Source: Bacteroidales bacterium MB20-C3-3 | GTDB taxonomy: Bacteria > Bacteroidota > Bacteroidia > Bacteroidales > UBA932 | Reading direction: 5' to 3' | Length of the DNA stretch: 64,000 nt | Assembly (NCBI GenBank): GCA_035609245.1 | Contig: CP141202.1 | Location: 1,240,001-1,304,000, forward strand | Shown here: positions 26,125-36,232 of the stretch, piece after piece | Layout: every line of letters starts with the position of its first letter | How positions within the stretch are numbered: the first letter of the stretch is position 1 | Notes under the pieces: model-generated | What the model was told of the DNA's origin: nothing | Databases searched by the model: none | Seen by the model: the letters and a program-made list of their open reading frames with translations, nothing else | Made by a program: the position numbers and the translations under genes

Positions 26125-27552
26125 TTATTGCCAGGTTGAGGATGCCATCTTAAGGAGATTGTTGAGCATTACATACATGGAGTCGTCAAAATCATCAATA
26201 TAGGACCTGGAGTTACAGAGCACCACACAATTATATCCGTCTGCACCCATAACCCACATTGATGCTGTACCTGCCAGGTTACCGGAGTGATACCAGGAGC
26301 CGGAGAAGAGAGAGCTGTGGTTACACCGCCATCCGAGTGCATACCTATTATATACAGCTGATGGAGTGAGCATTATACCTCTTGTTGCCGGCTGAATAAT
26401 ATCAGCAACCTTTGGTCTGCCGTCAATATGGAACATAAGTTTCATCATCTCCTCTATAGATGCAATAACACCCCCTGCCGCTGCAATGACATTCATATCA
26501 TTTCCGTATCCGTTGGTTCCATCCTGAGAATAGTAGACAACCTCATTTGCTCTGCGGCCTGCCCTGTCACCACCTACATGAATATCAGTCACTCCCGCTT
26601 CTGCTAAAATCTCCTTGAGAAAAGCCTCATACTTTTTCCCTGAAATTTTTTCAATTATCATCCCCAGCATTCCAAATCCCATGTTAAAATAGCTGAAGGC
26701 TGTTCCGGGTTCACTCTGATTAGATTTAAGAACATACTCTACCCTTTGGGTCAGAGTCTGACCGGAGAAAGATGAGGTAAACATTGGATCCGGATTACTG
26801 GTCCATCCGCTGGTATGCTCAAGCAGATGTCTTACTGTAACCCTGGCTGCTCTCTCTGTTACTCCGGGAAATTCTGAAGATAGAATCCCTGATGAACCAA
26901 AGACCTTCTGATCAAGAGAAATTTCCCCCCTCTCCATTAATTTCATTATACATAATGAGGTAAATTGTTTTGAGACACTTGCCAATCTGTAAAGGTGGCC
27001 GGGAGTTGCCCGGGTATCACTCTCTGCAATTGCAAAGCCGAGCCCCTTACTGTATACAATCTCCTCATCCTTGGTAATTGCATATGATACTCCCGGAATT
27101 GAATACTTACCCATAAATGAGTAGAGTACATTGTCAAAGTTAGCTTTTCCAGTCTGTACCAGTATTTTATAATCTGCAATCTTTCCGCTTTGAGATTTAA
27201 CCTTTAGTGTTACAGTGTTTGAAAAATCAATTAAACTCTTCCCGCTTGATATTTCAGAACCATTGTAAGAAATGGTAGCCTTTGGAGAGATCGTAAAGCC
27301 GGGCTTGAGTCCGGAGAGGGAGATTCCCTCAGGAATAGTTAAGTATATAACTCTACCCGCTACTACACTCGGCACCTCACCAGAGAGGGACGGGTTATCA
27401 GATTTTGAGAAGTAGAAAGATGTTATGGAGTTGAGATTGCTTGTTGTCTCAGGAATCTCCTCCTTAGAACAGGATGTTGCAAATAGAATAAGGGCAAAAA
27501 TTGCCACCTGCGCAAATTTGTGCAGATGGCAATAGTTTTTGAAGTTTTTCAT
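26125..27552 (-). CDS. Serine beta-lactamase-fold hydrolase lipoprotein with DUF5018-like N-terminus
   Basis: 475 residues. A lipoprotein signal ends at ATSC (Cys28). Residues about 40-135 form a strand-rich DUF5018-like domain. The rest is a class C beta-lactamase/penicillin-binding-type domain with S192-V-S-K195 as SxxK, YFNMGFG as the YxN element and HSGNLAG in place of the KTG box. Such proteins include D-aminopeptidases, esterases and DD-peptidases; a true beta-lactamase is less likely because of the extra domain and the HSG motif. The enzyme is envelope-bound. It follows the Xaa-Pro aminopeptidase gene by 13 bases and is probably co-transcribed, fitting peptide or D-amino acid processing. 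Confidence 0.88.
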   Translation of the reverse strand: MKNFKNYCHLHKFAQVAIFALILFATSCSKEEIPETTSNLNSITSFYFSKSDNPSLSGEVPSVVAGRVIYLTIPEGISLSGLKPGFTISPKATISYNGSEISSGKSLIDFSNTVTLKVKSQSGKIADYKILVQTGKANFDNVLYSFMGKYSIPGVSYAITKDEEIVYSKGLGFAIAESDTRATPGHLYRLASVSKQFTSLCIMKLMERGEISLDQKVFGSSGILSSEFPGVTERAARVTVRHLLEHTSGWTSNPDPMFTSSFSGQTLTQRVEYVLKSNQSEPGTAFSYFNMGFGMLGMIIEKISGKKYEAFLKEILAEAGVTDIHVGGDRAGRRANEVVYYSQDGTNGYGNDMNVIAAAGGVIASIEEMMKLMFHIDGRPKVADIIQPATRGIMLTPSAVYNRYALGWRCNHSSLFSGSWYHSGNLAGTASMWVMGADGYNCVVLCNSRSYIDDFDDSMYVMLNNLLKMASSTWQ

Positions 27553-27565
27553 TTAGGTTCGCGGA

Positions 27566-28957
27566 TTAACGGGACATCTCTGCCTCAATTTTTTCAGGAG
27601 TATTTGGAAGTCTCTTTTTACCAAGCAGTCTGGCGCCGTTCTCTGTTACGAGAATATCATCCTCAATGCGGATACCTCCGAATGTATAGTACTCCTCAAG
27701 CTTTGAGAAGTTAATAAACTGTTTGTTTATACCTTCACTCTTCCATTTTTCAATAAGGGCAGGTATAAAGTAGCAGCCGGGTTCGTTTGTTATTACATGG
27801 CCCGGACGGAGCTTCTTACCCATCCTCAGAGACTTAAGACCAAACTGTGTAGCTCTTTTGTACACCTCATCGTATCCTACATAATTCTCCCCAAGATCCT
27901 CCATATCGTGCACATCAAGCCCCATCTGGTGGCCGAGTCCGTGTGGCATAAAGAGTGCGTGTGCTCCGGCTGCAACAGCCTCATCGGGGTCACCCATCAT
28001 AAGGCCGAGATTTATAAGACCTTGAGTAATGAGTCTTACGGCAGCAAGATGGACAGAGGTATAGGTTATTCCCGGTTTTACAAGTGCGGTTGCCATATCA
28101 TTTGCAGCAGAAACAATGTTGTAAATATCTCTTTGCCTCTCTGTAAACTTACCGCCAGAAGGAATTGTTCTTGTAAAATCAGATGCATAGTGCATATTTG
28201 TCTCTGCACCGGCATCAATTACAAGAAGACGACCATCTGTCAGTGTCTGATGATGTGTATGATTATGAAGCGTCTCTCCGTTCTGCGATAATATAATGGG
28301 AAAGGATGGCATATGGCCGTTAGAGATTGCAATACCCTCCATCAGCCCTACGAGCTCTTGCTCAACTATACCCGGTTTTGCCATTCTCATAGCTGTATAG
28401 TGCATTGCGTATCCTATATCGGCAGCCTTATCAAGCTCAGCAATCTCCAGAGAGTCTTTTATCTCTCTCAGGGCAACTACCCCTTTAATGAACTCTTCCG
28501 ATGCAAGCTCTCTCTGCTTGTCAAAAGGGGCCTGGAGTAATTTAAATAACTGTATCTGATTATAATATCTGTATGGAGGGAGGAAATGAACATCTCTGCC
28601 CAGAGACTTTGCTCTTGAAAGATACTCTTCCAGTTGAGCGGCCGGCCTGACATTTCTAACACCAACCAGTGAAGCCTTCTCTGACATTAGTGGCTGGGGA
28701 CCCATCCAAATTATATCATCTATTGTAACATCATTACCAAAAATAATCTCCTCTCCGCTGTCGATATCTATTACAGCTGATAAATCCGGTTCATCCAACC
28801 CGAAGAAATAGAGGAATGTAGAATCCTGACGGAATCTGTAAGTATTTCCAATATAGTTAATTCCGGCTTCTGAGTTGCCAAGAAAAAGGAGTACTCCTGA
28901 CTTAATTCTTGAGGCAAGTTCCCGCCTCCTTTTTGCATATACATCTTTTGAAAACAT
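27566..28957 (-). CDS. Xaa-Pro aminopeptidase (M24B)
   Basis: 463 residues from the ATG at 28957; an upstream TTG nine codons earlier is less likely. The N-terminal aminopeptidase-P domain (RRRELASRIKSGVLLFLGNSE) precedes a pita-bread domain with all five metal ligands: D248 and D260 (VIDAGAE, SDFTRT), H343 (HGLGHQMG), E392 (TNEPG) and E432 (RIEDD). The enzyme removes an N-terminal residue when proline follows, in the cytoplasm, since no signal peptide is present. Proline-containing peptides resist most peptidases, so this fits a peptide-using lifestyle shared with the S9 enzyme nearby. Confidence 0.94.
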   Translation of the reverse strand: MFSKDVYAKRRRELASRIKSGVLLFLGNSEAGINYIGNTYRFRQDSTFLYFFGLDEPDLSAVIDIDSGEEIIFGNDVTIDDIIWMGPQPLMSEKASLVGVRNVRPAAQLEEYLSRAKSLGRDVHFLPPYRYYNQIQLFKLLQAPFDKQRELASEEFIKGVVALREIKDSLEIAELDKAADIGYAMHYTAMRMAKPGIVEQELVGLMEGIAISNGHMPSFPIILSQNGETLHNHTHHQTLTDGRLLVIDAGAETNMHYASDFTRTIPSGGKFTERQRDIYNIVSAANDMATALVKPGITYTSVHLAAVRLITQGLINLGLMMGDPDEAVAAGAHALFMPHGLGHQMGLDVHDMEDLGENYVGYDEVYKRATQFGLKSLRMGKKLRPGHVITNEPGCYFIPALIEKWKSEGINKQFINFSKLEEYYTFGGIRIEDDILVTENGARLLGKKRLPNTPEKIEAEMSR

Positions 28958-28995
28958 ATCAATCTGTTTTTGTCGTTTCAACAAAGATACAATTT

Positions 28996-29028
28996 TAAAA
29001 AAAACAAGGTGGTTAAAAAACCACCTTG
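28996..29028 (-). terminator. Rho-independent terminator after the second SusC/SusD pair
   Basis: CAAGGTGGTT and AACCACCTTG form a 10-base stem around a short A/T loop, followed on the minus strand by eight T. It lies 26 bases past the SusD stop and separates this unit from the aminopeptidase gene. Confidence 0.92.
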
Positions 29029-29053
29029 ATTAATTTATTTTCGATAAATGAGA

Positions 29054-30904
29054 TTACTGCTGATCAGAATCCCACCATACCGGAATAGTCCAAATATCAT
29101 CAGCACTATTCCATTGAGTAAGCCCCATATTAGCACCCGGAACTTCTGCTCCTATTGCATGAAGATTTGCTGCGTTGTAGTTAAGTTCATGTGAGCATTG
29201 AATCCAACGGCGGTAGTGTTTACCGTTAGGAATTCCTTTTTGCGCAGCTGCATTAACAGCGTGATATGCAGGAATACCCCAATTGTGGAATAAGTCTTCA
29301 TCAAAGTCATAACGACGCATATCATTCCAGATTTCAACTGAGTAGTGTAGAGCAATTCGTTTTTGAGTAAGAATCTTACCTAGAGTAAGATTGCCTGCAG
29401 TACCAATACCATTATTCAAGAAATAATCCATATCGGCCTGACTCATAGGAGTAAATGAAGGACAATCTGCTAGGCTTGGATCTCCTGCGATCCAAGAGTT
29501 AAGAGTCACATTCATTTGCTCCATACTTGCCTTAACACCCTCTTTGTATGCAGTGAATGCAGCAGTAGCATTACCTTGGTTGAATAATACTTCTGCTTTT
29601 ATAAAGCAAGCTTCTGAGTATGTACCCAGGTATGTTGGGGAAGAAACTCTTGAGTAGAATGAGCCTGATTCCTTTGATGCATCAGTTCCGTCTCTTCTGA
29701 AAAGTAGATCTTGCTTAGCAGCGTAACCTTTAGATGTGCTTGTGGCCTCTACATAAACAGTATCACCCTTTCTAGCCGGAGAAGAAGAATCAATCCACCA
29801 ATGCTTCGCTGCAGTGTAACCGGCTCTTAGCGGCCCACCATTAAGATTTGGAGAATTATTTGTGACAATATCAACTCCAAGTGAACGTCTCCACTTACCA
29901 CTCCATTTAATTCCAGCAGGTGAGCTATCAGACTTTTGTGAAACAGCCCAAGGAATAATTTTATCTGCACGAGGGTCTTCAACACCACTACCTGCAAAAT
30001 TGGTAAGGTTTTTATATAGCATATCTGTTACCATATAACCGGCATTCATACCACAAACAGAATATATTGGAGAGTAGTCAACAGGTTCATTCCATCCAAG
30101 AACGTCATGAGTTGTACCATTGTCATCTGTATGATAAATAATTGTATTATCGGCATTGCTTTGAGGACCTTTTGAAAGGGCATCAAGAATTGCCGCAGCG
30201 TCATATTTACCATCAAGATAGTTTCCGGCCGCTTTTTTACTTAGTTTTACCAAGTAGCGTGCCTTAAGCAAATTACCAAATTTTATCCATTTGGCAACAT
30301 CCCCATTATTCCAAAAGTCACCCTCTGCCAACGTTGGAAGTTTTGAATCCTGAGTTTTAGCAAGAAGTTCAAGTCCTTCGTTTAATTCATTTAAGCAGCC
30401 CAGGTATATGGTTTTTCCATTATCATATTTAGGAGTTGCATTTTCACCCACTGCATCAGTGTAAGGCATTTCACCATAAAGGTCAGTCATTAACATAAAT
30501 CCATATGCACGGATAACTTTAGCTACTCCGGCATAATGCCAGGCTCCCGCCTCCATAGCTTTGTCATACATATAGGAAATGTTACTTGCAGCACCTACAA
30601 ACCACCACTGATATGGTGTGGTCACAGCTCCCACTTGAGGACTCCAGAAAGACATGCTCCAGTATGTACCTCCATTAAAGTATCTGGTCCAATCACCTGT
30701 GGACATATTTGAACGCCAAGCAGCAAACTGAGTTGCCGAGTTGGTATAAAATTCGATATGTGCCAGACGAGTTTGATATGTAGCACTTTCAGAAGAAGGA
30801 TTTTCAGGATCAACATTTATATTGAGCCAGTCGCTGCAAGAGACCAGTGAAAGTGACATCAAGCTTATGACACACAAAGTCATTATTGATTTAATATATT
30901 TCAT
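29054..30904 (-). CDS. SusD-like (RagB-type) nutrient-binding lipoprotein
   Basis: 616 residues, long for SusD. The signal ends at LVSC (Cys23), followed by SDWLNINVDPENPS, typical of the SusD-like 2 group. Helical segments with VIRAYGFMLMTDLYGEMPYTDA and the C-terminal LTQKRIALHYSVEIWNDMRRYDF match the TPR scaffold and the conserved Arg/Trp region. It is surface-exposed and partners the SusC encoded 29 bases upstream. Large aromatic-rich loops (several Trp) are visible; the ligand is unknown. No glycoside hydrolase lies next to it, so a sugar ligand is not implied. Confidence 0.92.
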   Translation of the reverse strand: MKYIKSIMTLCVISLMSLSLVSCSDWLNINVDPENPSSESATYQTRLAHIEFYTNSATQFAAWRSNMSTGDWTRYFNGGTYWSMSFWSPQVGAVTTPYQWWFVGAASNISYMYDKAMEAGAWHYAGVAKVIRAYGFMLMTDLYGEMPYTDAVGENATPKYDNGKTIYLGCLNELNEGLELLAKTQDSKLPTLAEGDFWNNGDVAKWIKFGNLLKARYLVKLSKKAAGNYLDGKYDAAAILDALSKGPQSNADNTIIYHTDDNGTTHDVLGWNEPVDYSPIYSVCGMNAGYMVTDMLYKNLTNFAGSGVEDPRADKIIPWAVSQKSDSSPAGIKWSGKWRRSLGVDIVTNNSPNLNGGPLRAGYTAAKHWWIDSSSPARKGDTVYVEATSTSKGYAAKQDLLFRRDGTDASKESGSFYSRVSSPTYLGTYSEACFIKAEVLFNQGNATAAFTAYKEGVKASMEQMNVTLNSWIAGDPSLADCPSFTPMSQADMDYFLNNGIGTAGNLTLGKILTQKRIALHYSVEIWNDMRRYDFDEDLFHNWGIPAYHAVNAAAQKGIPNGKHYRRWIQCSHELNYNAANLHAIGAEVPGANMGLTQWNSADDIWTIPVWWDSDQQ

Positions 30905-30933
30905 ATTATTAAATTTTAATATTTAAAACTTTT

Positions 30934-33900
30934 TTAGAAAGTTAAATTTAAACCAAATGTCATACCTGAAGTTGCAGGTACTCCACAATAGTCAAATCCA
31001 ACAGAAGATGAACCTCCGACACCTGCGCCTGATGCAGCAACCTCAGGATCTCCCTCGTAGTTTGTAAAGAGAAGAAGATTGTTTGCAGAAGCAGAAATAG
31101 AAGCACGTTTAATGAATCCTATTCTGTCAAGCCATCTCTTTGGGAAATCATACATTACAGATAGTGAACGCAGTCTAAGTAAATTAACATCAGTAATGTA
31201 GTTGGCAGTCTCTCTAGGATAATACGAAGTATAATAACTTTGAATAATATTATAGCCGCTTGTCTCTACACCATTAAAAAGGTATGTTTTATCGGTACTC
31301 CATGTGTTAGATACAGCGTTTCCGCTTGCATCAATACCGGTTACTGTAAGTTCTCTGTTACGAACATCGCCTGAGAATTTACTAACACCGCTGGCAGTCA
31401 TAGCATATTTTGTTCCATTTATAACATCGCCTCCCACTCTGAATTCCCACAACATGTTGAAAGATAAATTTTTCCATGTAAGAGTATTATTTAAACCTCC
31501 GGAGAACTTCGCCTCACGATTACCTACTTCTGACAATGAAGTTGTGTAGGTAGGCATCCCGTTTGCATCAAGAATAAGTTTTCCATCCAGCTCTTTTTTA
31601 GAGTTTGCATCTTCCGGATTATATTTATATCTCTTCCACTCTGTACCTGCAATTGCCATAAAGTTACCACCGTTGAATGATGCAGCCTGTGCTCCGGCAT
31701 ACTGAACATCAGTAACATACATCACATCCATGCCGGCAGGAAGACCATCCAGAGTACCGCGGTTACCTGCTACATTCAATCCAATGTCCCATTTAAGGTT
31801 TTTGGTCTCAACAGGAGTACCTGATATAGTCAACTCCATACCTTTATTATAAACATTTCCTGCATTGATTGAACAGAATATATAACCGGTTGATTGAGGT
31901 CCGCGAGGAGACAAAATCTGATTATAAGAGTCATTTGTATAGTACGCATAGTCAACACGTAAACGATCTTTGAAGAGGCTTAATTCAACGCCTATTTCAG
32001 TCGATTTTGTCATTTCCGGTTTAATATAAGGGTTACCGCGAGTCCATGAGTTACCTACACCAAGTTTACCACCAAGATAAATACCTACAGGCCAAAGAGA
32101 GGTATTTGTTTCATAAGCACCTGTATCTTTACCCACCTTTGCCCATGATGCTCTGAGTTTACCAAAAGTTAGAATGCTATTCTTTGGAAGAAGCTCTGTA
32201 AACACAAACGAACCACTCACAGATGGATAGAAATATGAGCGATTTTCAACAGGAAGCGTTGATGTCCAGTCATTACGTCCTGTAACTGTCATGTAAATTA
32301 TATTCTTCCAGGATGCACGGAATTCTCCGAACAAACCTACCAATCGCTTCTGAGATGCAGAACGAGCAAATTGTTTGTTCTCAGTTGAAGCATTTGCATA
32401 AGAATAGAAATCCGGAACAGAGAAGTTCCATGCCATCATAAAGTTACTGTTGGTTTGGGTATCATCTGTAGCAGCACCGAGTAGCAAATTAAGGTCAAAA
32501 TCTCCGAATTTCTTATTCATATTCGAAATGAAATTGTGTGACATATATTTGAAACGCATAGTGTTGTCACTCATCATACCATTTTGCCATACTTGTTTGA
32601 TAGCGCCTTTGGGTGCAATACGAGTTGAGTTGGTTTGAGTATATGAGTCAATACCCAATCTGTACTGAACGAACCACCAGTCTGCAATATCAGCCTTTAC
32701 ACTTAAACTGCCTGTAAAACGGTCTGTATCGTCAAACATTTTATTTCTGTTAATAATCCAATATGGATTGTCGCGCTCTTCCCATGGATCCAGCCTTTCA
32801 CCGAACATCCTGTAACGAGAACCGTCTTCATTCATATAATTAGTCATATCGTCAAACGGAGACCAGTTGTAAACACCGTAAAGAGCACCTGTTCCCTGTG
32901 ATCCATAAAGACCTGCAGATGTCAAGGTCCTGTCTGTATGAGCCTGAGAGTAAGCTGCATTAGCATTGAATGTGAATATACCTGCTCTCTGTTCACCATT
33001 GAAACGGAATGTGTATTTGTCATACCCAGTCTTAGGTACAAGACCTTGCTGATCATAATAAGATCCCGACAAGTAGAAGTTACTATTTTTTGTACCACCT
33101 GCTATGCTGGCACTTTGGTCATATATCAATCCTCCCTGGAAGAAGTTTCCAATATTGTCAAATGTCTGTGCATTAGATTTCTCTCCCCATGAATTGTATG
33201 AAAAATCATTAAAAACTGTTCCCAGATAATTCTTTTGATTATCATATTGATCTTGCATGTACCCTCTGGTGTACTCGTTCTGAACTTCAGGAAGGCTTTT
33301 TACCCATGAGGTGGATAATTTGGAGTTAATATTAACTTCAACTACGCCCTCTTTACCCTTCTTGGTAGTAATAATTACAACACCGTTGGCTGCACGCGAA
33401 CCATAAAGAGCAGACGCTGCCGGACCTTTCAAAACTGACATATTCTCAATATCCTCAGGATTTATGTCCATGATACGATTTGAAGTAGTGGATGCCGCTT
33501 TGTAAGAACCGTCAAACGCAGAGTTACCTACCAGAGTTGAAGAGTTATCATAAATAACACCGTCTACTACGAACAAAGGTTGATTGTCTTTACCCTCAGA
33601 TCCTGATGTACCACCACGAAGGATAATCTGTGCGCCGGAACCTGCTGCTCCGGAAGATTGTGTGATGTTAACACCGGCAATCTTACCTGAAAGTGAAGAA
33701 ATAGGGTTAGCTGTCTTATTCTTCATCAACTCCTCAGACTTGATATCAGATACAGCATATCCAAGTGCCTTTCTCTCCTTCTTGATACCGAGAGCGGTTA
33801 CCACAACATCTTCGAGAAATATTGAAGATTCGTTCATGGTAACGTTAATAACTGTGCGGTTATTTACCTGTTCTCTGATGTCCTCCATACCGATTGCAGT

Positions 33901-34143
33901 AAATCGAAGAACTGCATTCGCTGGAGCATTAATCGAGTAAGTGCCGTCCAGTTCAGTAGCAACTCCTGTCCTTGTTCCGTCAATTACAACAGTTACACCA
34001 ATCAGGGGCTCCCCCGATTTGTCGACCACCTTACCCCGTATACTGATGTTTTGTGCAAACATGTTCCCAGACACAAGGAAAATGGCCAATAGCGACAGAA
34101 TGATCACTTTCATCATTCCGGCCTTTTTTTGTGAGTAATGCAT
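30934..34143 (-). CDS. SusC/RagA-family TonB-dependent transporter
   Basis: 1069 residues. The start at 34143 gives MHYSQKK and a signal ending MFAQ (about residue 31); a start at the internal Met pair is possible. Next come a carboxypeptidase-regulatory-like domain (about 32-110, GKVVDKSGEPLIGVTVVIDG), the TonB-box-like DVVVTALG, the plug with GGTSGSEGKDNQPLFVVDG and NMSVLKGPAASALYGSRAANG, and the barrel ending in a terminal Phe. It forms the channel under the SusD-like lid. It lacks the STN domain, so it should not signal to a FecR protein. The 290-base gap upstream contains the terminator of the previous pair but no convincing promoter. Confidence 0.95.
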   Translation of the reverse strand: MHYSQKKAGMMKVIILSLLAIFLVSGNMFAQNISIRGKVVDKSGEPLIGVTVVIDGTRTGVATELDGTYSINAPANAVLRFTAIGMEDIREQVNNRTVINVTMNESSIFLEDVVVTALGIKKERKALGYAVSDIKSEELMKNKTANPISSLSGKIAGVNITQSSGAAGSGAQIILRGGTSGSEGKDNQPLFVVDGVIYDNSSTLVGNSAFDGSYKAASTTSNRIMDINPEDIENMSVLKGPAASALYGSRAANGVVIITTKKGKEGVVEVNINSKLSTSWVKSLPEVQNEYTRGYMQDQYDNQKNYLGTVFNDFSYNSWGEKSNAQTFDNIGNFFQGGLIYDQSASIAGGTKNSNFYLSGSYYDQQGLVPKTGYDKYTFRFNGEQRAGIFTFNANAAYSQAHTDRTLTSAGLYGSQGTGALYGVYNWSPFDDMTNYMNEDGSRYRMFGERLDPWEERDNPYWIINRNKMFDDTDRFTGSLSVKADIADWWFVQYRLGIDSYTQTNSTRIAPKGAIKQVWQNGMMSDNTMRFKYMSHNFISNMNKKFGDFDLNLLLGAATDDTQTNSNFMMAWNFSVPDFYSYANASTENKQFARSASQKRLVGLFGEFRASWKNIIYMTVTGRNDWTSTLPVENRSYFYPSVSGSFVFTELLPKNSILTFGKLRASWAKVGKDTGAYETNTSLWPVGIYLGGKLGVGNSWTRGNPYIKPEMTKSTEIGVELSLFKDRLRVDYAYYTNDSYNQILSPRGPQSTGYIFCSINAGNVYNKGMELTISGTPVETKNLKWDIGLNVAGNRGTLDGLPAGMDVMYVTDVQYAGAQAASFNGGNFMAIAGTEWKRYKYNPEDANSKKELDGKLILDANGMPTYTTSLSEVGNREAKFSGGLNNTLTWKNLSFNMLWEFRVGGDVINGTKYAMTASGVSKFSGDVRNRELTVTGIDASGNAVSNTWSTDKTYLFNGVETSGYNIIQSYYTSYYPRETANYITDVNLLRLRSLSVMYDFPKRWLDRIGFIKRASISASANNLLLFTNYEGDPEVAASGAGVGGSSSVGFDYCGVPATSGMTFGLNLTF

Positions 34144-34376
34144 GAATTTAATTTTTAGGTTAATAATGTTAACTTAATTATAATTTTTTCTGTATAAAAA
34201 CATCTAAATTATCTGTAAATAGTACATTTTATTACGATGTAAAACTATGAAATTTATTCCAATTATTGTAGCTATTACTAAAAAACTCACTATTTGGTTG
34301 CAAATATCAATCTAAGTAATGCTATATTTTATAAATTTTATGTAATAATTTGAAATTGATTAAAAATCGTAAGCTG

Positions 34377-34409
34377 AAAAAAAAGAGGACGGCATAAATG
34401 CCGTCCTCT
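34377..34409 (-). terminator. Rho-independent terminator after the third SusC/SusD pair
   Basis: AGAGGACGGCAT and ATGCCGTCCTCT form a perfect 12-base stem with a two-base loop, followed on the minus strand by eight T. It lies 24 bases past the SusD stop and shows that the two SusCD pairs are separate transcripts. Confidence 0.95.
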
Positions 34410-34432
34410 ATTGGAAGTTTTAATACTAAGTA

Positions 34433-36226
34433 TTAATTTACAGTATCCCAGCCAGGATTTTGACTTAGAGTAAAACCAAGGTCTTTATACAGTTTAATTT
34501 GATCCAGCGGAACTGCATTCTGATATTGTCTCTCATAATATGAGTCGCCTGGTATCCAGTCTCTTCTCATATTATTATCATAGAGATTGTAGATAAATGC
34601 TTTGGTCTGATCTGCAGGATTCGGATAGAAGAACTTAACCGCTTTCTTAATGTTTATAACCTGAGCTGCAGTAAATTTATTGAAATCTACATAGGCTCCT
34701 TTACCAAGAGTTGTAGGGCCGTTAGTCTCCATTGTCTTAAGGTACTCATACTTCTTCCATCTTCTCAAATCATTCTTGCGGAATCCTTCAAACAGAAGTT
34801 CAACCATTCTCTCTCTGCGAATCTCCCAAAGGATTGGAGATACAGATGGATCTCTGTCAGGATCGTTGATAACAACACCATTTGCAGTAACATTTGTTCC
34901 TGAAATTACCATATTTGGTAGTCTTGGAATTTCAGGGCCGGTGTTATTCTTCTTGATTTTCCTTGCACGAAGCTTGTTGATGGAAGCATCTGCAGCTGCC
35001 TGGTCAAACTGACCTAGTTCAGCAGCAGCCTCGGCATAGTTAAGAAGAACCTCGCCGTATCTTATAATAGGAGCATCTGTAGTGTTGGTAGAACCGTTAT
35101 AAAGAAGGTTTACCTGATCTGCCTCATAAGGAAGGAACTTCCATGAGAGGAAACCGGTTGTAGAGTAAGCATTGTGAACACCCTGAACTCTTATGGTATC
35201 AACGAGTGATGCCGCCATTCTTGGATCTCTGTTTGCATACTGCTGAGGATAGTAACGAAGACCATTATCAGCAGCATAGTTATATACTGGAGATTGTTTG
35301 ATTGGAAGACCATCAGCAGCCAGGTAAGTCTCAACTACCTTAAGAGTTGTTCCGGTTTGACCCTCTGTGTTATTATATGACACCAATGCGTGTGAAGCCT
35401 TTGCTGTTACATATTGACGATAGAAAATCACCTCTTTGTTTGCAGAAAGATCTTCGGATGCAAATATGCCTCTGTAGTCATCAACTATTTGGTATTTTCC
35501 ACCTGCCATAAGCTGCTCAGCAGCCCATTTAGCTTTCTGCAGGAGCAAAGTTGCAGTTGCATTGTCATTTTTGTGATACTTAAGGAATGTTCCAAAATAC
35601 AACATATGTCTTGACATAAAGGCAAGCACTACATCTCTGTTTATTTGCTGGGCTCCGTCGTTTTGACGAACATTTGCAGCAGCAAATTCAAAGTCTTCCA
35701 GCATCTTCTTGGTTACATCTGCCAGTGGATCTCTTGGTTTGTACATCTTGTCAGTCTCACCGGGGAATATCTCAGTATCGTAGTAAGGGACATCTCCAAA
35801 TGCTCTTGCAAGATCTGCATATTCTAATGCCCTGAAGAAGCGGCCGATACCTGTCCAGTGGGCCTTTGCCTCAGGAGTCAGATTGGTCATCCCTTCAATT
35901 CTGTTAATCATCACATTATGCCTTCTTACCCAGGTAAATGTCCATCCATTACCAGATGTAGCTGTGTTTTGTGTCCATATTGCAGATGAGCTGTACTCAT
36001 CTCCCCAGGCACCTCCTGTAAAGAAGTTTCCCCAGGTAAATCCGCTGCCATATCCTGTGAAATATGCAGTGTAAGATCCTTGAGCATATAGCCTCAGGTT
36101 ACCTTCGTTTGTCCAGAAGTTAGCCTCGTCAAAAGTATCCAGATTCTTTCTGTCGAGGTAGTTCTCGCAGCTGGAAAGGCCCAGCAGTACCGCTATCAGT
36201 ATTAAATATATCTTTTTCATTGTCAT
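34433..36226 (-). CDS. RagB/SusD-family nutrient-binding lipoprotein
   Basis: 597 residues; a start two codons later (Met3) is equally possible. The signal ends at LSSC (about Cys20) followed by ENYLDRKNLDTFDEANFWTN, which is typical of this group. FRALEYADLARAFGDVPYYD, RYGEVLLNYAEAAAELG and LWEIRRERMVELLFEGFRKNDLRRW are the standard SusD landmarks. It binds the nutrient on the cell surface above the SusC channel encoded six bases upstream. Repeated Tyr/Trp/Asn-rich loops could bind either sugar or peptide; no enzyme gene accompanies the pair, so the ligand is undetermined. Confidence 0.94.
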   Translation of the reverse strand: MTMKKIYLILIAVLLGLSSCENYLDRKNLDTFDEANFWTNEGNLRLYAQGSYTAYFTGYGSGFTWGNFFTGGAWGDEYSSSAIWTQNTATSGNGWTFTWVRRHNVMINRIEGMTNLTPEAKAHWTGIGRFFRALEYADLARAFGDVPYYDTEIFPGETDKMYKPRDPLADVTKKMLEDFEFAAANVRQNDGAQQINRDVVLAFMSRHMLYFGTFLKYHKNDNATATLLLQKAKWAAEQLMAGGKYQIVDDYRGIFASEDLSANKEVIFYRQYVTAKASHALVSYNNTEGQTGTTLKVVETYLAADGLPIKQSPVYNYAADNGLRYYPQQYANRDPRMAASLVDTIRVQGVHNAYSTTGFLSWKFLPYEADQVNLLYNGSTNTTDAPIIRYGEVLLNYAEAAAELGQFDQAAADASINKLRARKIKKNNTGPEIPRLPNMVISGTNVTANGVVINDPDRDPSVSPILWEIRRERMVELLFEGFRKNDLRRWKKYEYLKTMETNGPTTLGKGAYVDFNKFTAAQVINIKKAVKFFYPNPADQTKAFIYNLYDNNMRRDWIPGDSYYERQYQNAVPLDQIKLYKDLGFTLSQNPGWDTVN

Positions 36227-36232
36227 AAAATA

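Noticed and set aside
26125-27552. Antibiotic-resistance beta-lactamase
   Set aside because: SxxK and YxN are present, but HSG replaces KTG and an extra N-terminal domain is attached, which fits an esterase or D-peptidase better than a resistance enzyme.
34144-34376. Promoter for the second SusC/SusD pair
   Set aside because: Only GATATTTG on the minus strand, with a mismatch at the first base and no -33 partner, was found; too weak to report.
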